DNA from: JBOGEB01 sp050743125
Lineage (GTDB): Bacteria > Actinomycetota > Nitriliruptoria > Euzebyales > Egibacteraceae
NCBI GenBank assembly: GCA_050743125.1
Contig: JBOGEB010000220.1
Location: 1 to 6,462 of the forward strand
Length of the DNA: 6,462 nt
Reading direction: 5' to 3'
Shown here piece after piece: positions 4,931 to 6,462 of this stretch. A program made the translations under genes and the position numbers. Numbering within the stretch: the first letter of the stretch is position 1; every line of letters begins with the position of its first letter. A model generated the notes under the pieces. That model was not told the origin of the DNA. It saw nothing but the letters and a program-made list of their open reading frames with translations, and did not search any database.

Positions 4931-5272
4931 ATGATCGACGTTGACCGTGTGAGCGAGCCCGAAGCCTTAGCCAACCACCTCGACGAGGCAGCGGACACGT
5001 TGGAGGCTCTGTGGCTGGGGTGGGACGGCGGACAGGACTACGACCCGGCTGTCTGGCAGGGGACGGTGGACGCGCTGGTGACCGGACGGCTGCTGCTCGT
5101 CACCTCGCTCGACGTCGCTGACCGTGGAGTGATCGCCGACGTCGCCGAGTTGCTCCGTCAAGCGTCCGGCTACGTCCAAAACGGCCAGGGAGAGCCAACG
5201 ATACCTCCTGACTGGACCCACGCTGCCGAGCGGATCCGTGAGGCTGTCGTCCGGCTGCGGGCTCTCGCGTAG
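4931..5272 (+). CDS. Hypothetical protein, 113 aa
   Basis: ATG at 4931 follows GGGAGG (4919-4924) at a good distance, which makes this a convincing small gene although I do not recognise a family. The frame is open upstream to about 4823, but that extension would translate the hairpin leader. The protein is acidic and largely helical: a helix at about residues 7-29 (SEPEALANHLDEAADTLEAL), a Trp/Gly/Asp-rich turn (WLGWDGGQDYDPAVW), two further helices rich in Leu, Val and Ala (residues about 42-80), a polar loop with QGEPTIPPDW, and a closing helix with several Arg. There are no Cys residues, signal peptide or membrane span, so a soluble cytoplasmic protein is likely. Possibly a helical-bundle binding protein; no catalytic motif is visible. 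It stands alone, with a structured leader upstream. Confidence 0.7.
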   Translation: MIDVDRVSEPEALANHLDEAADTLEALWLGWDGGQDYDPAVWQGTVDALVTGRLLLVTSLDVADRGVIADVAELLRQASGYVQNGQGEPTIPPDWTHAAERIREAVVRLRALA

Positions 5273-5412
5273 CGGGTGACCGCCCAGTAGGTAAGCAGGC
5301 CGTGGCCGCCAGCCGAGTTGTAGCCACAGGGACTGTCGGCCGCCGCGGACAGGTTCGTCGTCTGGCGCGGCAAGGGACGCGAGCACCTTCGCGCGTAGAC
5401 CCGCTGGGGTGG

Positions 5413-6099
5413 TCATTGAGGCCCGACCACTCGGTTCCGCCAACGGCGGATGCTCATCACGTCGAAGCGCTCGCCGGCAAAGCTGATCTCCCGAGCCGGC
5501 CGCGCACCGGCGGCACGCCGCTGTCGGAGACGCTCACCGATCTCCATCCACTCGCCGGCGCCCAAAGAATCCCGGACGGCGAGCATCACCGGGAAGCCTT
5601 GATCCGCCCAGTAATCCGCATGCCTGACGTTCTCGATGCGGAAAACGCGCCGGTCGTCCCGCTCGCGGTGCCGCAGGTGCGAGTCGCCCGACTTCAGATG
5701 CAGGTAGAGCTTCTTGCCCGTCGCGCTGCCGTCGTCGGTCTTGAACTCGATCTCCATGTCGATCCCGCGATCGCTGACCGTGAGCTCTCGCGCGATCTGG
5801 TTGGCCCGGGCCGCCATTGCATAGACCTCGCCGACCAGCAGCCGCTCGCGGCTCTCGCTGTCGAGCACGACTTGGGCAGCGTCGCGCATCTCCTCAACCT
5901 GCGAGCCAACCTTCGGGCTGGACAGCTGCTGCTCGATCTCGTCCCACAGCTCGATCCGCTCCTCTCAGTAGCTGCACCCGACGTCGTGTTTTCCTTCGCG
6001 GAGCCGCCTGCGTGCCGCAGCACGGTTCTCGACGGGTGTCGAGCACGACGGGCAGATGTAGGTCCGCAACCGCGTGACCCCGGGGTCGCTGGCCCTTAG
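5413..6099 (-). pseudogene. DUF4365 protein, C-terminal remnant with in-frame stop
   Basis: The readable part (ATG 5889 to TGA 5413, 158 codons) contains a DUF4365 domain, a PD-(D/E)xK-like fold. It shows LLVGEVYAMAARANQIAREL, SDRGIDMEIEF with the conserved Asp and Glu, LYLHLKSGDSHLRHR with the conserved Lys, RHADYWADQGFPVMLAVRD, and FAGERFDVMSIRRWR at the end. In homologues the LKSG motif is usually preceded by Gln; here it is His. The same frame is coding-like further up. It reads CPSC (6043-6054), 22 residues, then Cys-Ser-Tyr and TGA at 5965-5967, then ERIELWDEIEQQL and SSPKVGSQVEEM into the domain. The TGA stands where the fourth zinc-ribbon Cys is expected. Known proteins with this zinc-ribbon plus DUF4365 tail are much longer, often with leucine-rich and Roc-COR GTPase parts in front; that portion is missing, cut off by the IS982 element next door. 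A start at 5889 could still give a lone domain. Confidence 0.75.
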
Positions 6100-6462
6100 A
6101 TGCTTGTTTCCTTTGTCGGGTTAGTGGTCGTAGGCGATCAGCGAGCGTTTGTCGGGCTGGTCGAGCTGCCGGTTGAGCCAGATCCCAGCAGCCAGCGCGA
6201 GCACCCGCTGCGCGATACGGGCGAACAGCCCGGCGGGGGTGCGTCCGCCGTGGCGCTCCAGGCCGAGCTGGCCTTTGCGCGTGTCGAAGACCGGCTCGGC
6301 CCGCTGGCGGACCCGGCCCAAAGACCCGAACCGGACCGGCTCGTCCTTACGGTCCGGGCGGATCAGCACAGCGCCCAGCATCGCCGCGTGGGCCTCGAGC
6401 TCGACGCCCCAGAAGCCTTTGCCGGCCCCGATGACCTGCCCGGTGCGGATCAAATGGCTGTC
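6096..6462 (-). mobile_element. IS982-family element, 3' end only (runs off window)
   Basis: The element is recognised from its transposase C-terminus. Its 3' border is not certain; the 25 bases after the stop (TTAGATGCTTGTTTCC on the plus strand, 6096-6111) could be the terminal inverted repeat, but the other end is outside the window and cannot be compared. It lies directly 5' of the DUF4365 remnant, so its insertion, or a deletion next to it, probably removed the front of that gene. Confidence 0.6.
6121..6462 (-). CDS. IS982-family transposase, C-terminal part
   Basis: The frame enters from beyond the right edge and ends at TAA (6121-6123). It holds the last third of an IS982-type DDE transposase: LIRPDRKDEPVRFGSLGRV, then AEPVFDTRKGQLGLERHGGR with the third catalytic Glu, and the typical ending RSLIAYDH. 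Upstream is VIGAGKGFWG. In related proteins this block usually reads Ala-Asp-Lys-Gly, and the Asp is catalytic; here the codon is GGC, so the residue is Gly. That change, if real, would make this copy inactive. No start codon inside the window should be taken as genuine, as the protein clearly continues. The stop is in the same frame as the adjacent DUF4365 remnant. Confidence 0.8.
   Translation of the reverse strand, partial: DSHLIRTGQVIGAGKGFWGVELEAHAAMLGAVLIRPDRKDEPVRFGSLGRVRQRAEPVFDTRKGQLGLERHGGRTPAGLFARIAQRVLALAAGIWLNRQLDQPDKRSLIAYDH

Noticed and set aside
5272..5283. GCGG-GTGA-CCGC hairpin at the end of the 4931 gene as a terminator
   Set aside because: The stem has only four pairs and no T tract follows.
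5965..5967. Selenocysteine at the TGA of the zinc ribbon
   Set aside because: Zinc-ribbon Cys-to-Sec changes are not known to me and the rest of the gene is truncated, so a nonsense mutation is far more likely.
5302..6099. Long plus-strand open frame of 265 codons
   Set aside because: It is antisense to the clearly conserved DUF4365 reading on the minus strand, has no ribosome-binding site and matches no family.
1..6462. tRNA, rRNA genes or a CRISPR array
   Set aside because: I saw no cloverleaf with a TTCGA-type arm, no rRNA-like stretch and no regularly spaced repeats beyond the two-copy 14-bp repeat at 132-172.

Overview
The window looks like an accessory, recombination-worn stretch of a high-GC actinobacterial genome (Streptomyces-like or a relative). 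The reasons are the very GC-rich sequence, strong GGAGG ribosome-binding sites, GTG/TTG starts, actinobacterial-type -10 boxes, and insertion sequences of types common in that group. One run of exactly 100 N (2696-2795) is an assembly gap.

Layout. Positions 1-686 hold no gene I can support, only short repeats. A promoter near 692-721 leads into a short leader with two tandem hairpins and a T tract, then an intact NYN-domain (PIN-like nuclease fold) gene at 796-1602. After an intergenic stretch with two inverted repeats comes a frameshifted hicAB toxin-antitoxin pair on the minus strand (about 1856-2312). A degenerate IS1380-family element follows (about 2476-3978, + strand), with its transposase broken into several frames. 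Its right end is missing: it runs directly into the 3' end of a PIN-domain toxin gene on the minus strand (start at 4244). The toxin has therefore lost its C-terminal third, while its ribbon-helix-helix antitoxin (4245-4499) remains intact. A long intergenic region with its own hairpin-rich leader precedes a small intact gene of unknown function (4931-5272, +). The right part holds the C-terminal remnant of a DUF4365 protein on the minus strand (5413 to about 6099), with an in-frame TGA at the last cysteine of a zinc ribbon. Finally there is the 3' end of an IS982-family transposase (6121 to beyond 6462, -), which lies immediately 5' of the DUF4365 remnant.

How it fits together. Only the NYN gene, the RHH antitoxin and the 4931-5272 gene look intact inside the window. 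The rest is a graveyard of RNA-targeting stress modules (HicA/HicB, PIN/RHH) and a possible defence-type NTPase fragment, cut up by two insertion sequences. The most interesting live feature is the NYN gene with its attenuator-like leader. The clearest recombination event is the IS1380/PIN-toxin junction near 3972-3980.
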